A model generated the notes under the pieces. That model was not told the DNA's origin. It ran no database searches and saw only the letters and a list, made by a program, of their open reading frames with translations. Below are positions 6,000 through 6,222 of a DNA stretch of 6,222 nucleotides, piece by piece; positions within the stretch are counted from its first letter, which is position 1, and the number at the start of each line of letters is the position of its first letter. Made by a program: the position numbers and the translations under genes. The stretch comes from Modestobacter sp. (lineage in GTDB: Bacteria; Actinomycetota; Actinomycetes; Mycobacteriales; Geodermatophilaceae), in contig JAOPVN010000207.1 of assembly GCA_025966175.1 (NCBI GenBank), positions 1 through 6,222 of the forward strand, written 5' to 3'.

Positions 6000-6051
6000 A
6001 GGTATTGGACGGTGCTGCGGTGCTGCTCGCTCCGGACGAGGGTGTCCTGCC

Positions 6052-6222
6052 ATGTCGATTCACCGGCATTCCCCGTTGGTGATCGGCGTTGACTACGGCA
6101 CTCTCTCCGGGCGCGCCGTCGTCGTACGCGTCGCCGACGGCGCCGAACTGGGCAGCGCGATCACCGAGTACCCGCACGCGGTCGTGGACCGGCAGCTGCC
6201 GGGCAGCGGGCGCGCCCTGCCG
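6052..6222 (+). CDS. araB: Ribulokinase, N-terminal part (cut by window edge)
   Basis: The frame is open from the ATG at 6052 to the end of the window, giving the first 57 residues. GVDYGTLSGRAVVVRV (12-27) is the N-terminal phosphate-binding strand and turn of FGGY carbohydrate kinases, and the DYGTLSGRA form followed by VADGAELGSA is characteristic of ribulokinases rather than xylulokinases. The enzyme phosphorylates L-ribulose with ATP to L-ribulose 5-phosphate in arabinose use. GAGGG at 6038-6042 is a moderate ribosome binding site 9 bases before the ATG. The gene is divergent from xylA across 1.16 kb; araA and araD would be expected to the right. The catalytic Asp and the second domain are outside the window. 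Xylulokinase is the main alternative, and less likely. Confidence 0.85.
   Translation, partial: MSIHRHSPLVIGVDYGTLSGRAVVVRVADGAELGSAITEYPHAVVDRQLPGSGRALP

Larger units (their letters stand above)
5668..6051. other. Region upstream of araB, no gene seen
   Basis: These 384 bases lie between the transposase fragment and araB. Open frames on both strands (for example 5778-6053 on the -, 5789-6001 on the +) show no recognisable domain or ribosome binding site and look like chance frames. The region should hold the araB promoter and operators; candidates are listed separately at 5788, 5937, 5969 and 5990. It may also contain sequence left when the insertion element decayed. Confidence 0.5.

Noticed and set aside
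5778..6053. - strand frame upstream of araB with a stretch (VVEQAPDLPQYRRTAAVV) faintly like ISL3-type transposases
   Set aside because: The likeness is a few residues only, with no zinc-binding cysteines or following conserved blocks, so I do not call a second transposase relic.

Overview
The window is a piece of a very GC-rich chromosome with the codon use of a high-GC actinomycete: nearly every codon ends in G or C, and GTG and TTG starts occur. The xylose isomerase is of the actinobacterial type, with the short loop insertion remembered from Arthrobacter-like enzymes. The genus cannot be named from sequence alone.

Left part (1 to about 3667, all on the + strand). The end of one class II aldolase/adducin-family gene is followed by an IclR-type regulator, a second and complete class II aldolase-family gene, and a 14-segment MFS transporter. 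Spacing is tight: a 46-base gap between regulator and aldolase with a clear AAGGAG site, then a 4-base GTGA overlap into the transporter. An ATGA overlap leads from the transporter into a short ORF that looks coding only in its first half, perhaps the stump of a lost fourth gene. The set reads as a small catabolic operon, with regulator, C-C lyase or decarboxylase, and transporter. Its substrate is not shown by the sequence. The regulator may be translated from a leaderless mRNA.

Middle (3381 to 4889). A convergent gap with two hairpins separates this operon from xylA (xylose isomerase) on the - strand. All expected metal and active-site residues of xylA are intact.

Right part (4890 to 6222). 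Between xylA (-) and the start of araB (ribulokinase, +, cut off by the window edge) lie about 1.16 kb without an intact gene. The centre holds a dead fragment of an IS3-family transposase on the - strand. It lacks its N-terminal half, has three single-base frameshifts, and carries Lys where the catalytic Glu should be. A probable element end lies at 5242. The flanking DNA has inverted repeats and LacI-type operator-like boxes that could serve the divergent pentose genes.

Together the window joins two sugar or small-acid catabolic neighbourhoods, one unassigned and one for D-xylose and L-arabinose. I see no CRISPR, tRNA, rRNA, toxin-antitoxin or defence genes, and no convincing new multi-gene system. 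The most open question is the substrate of the paired aldolase-family genes.
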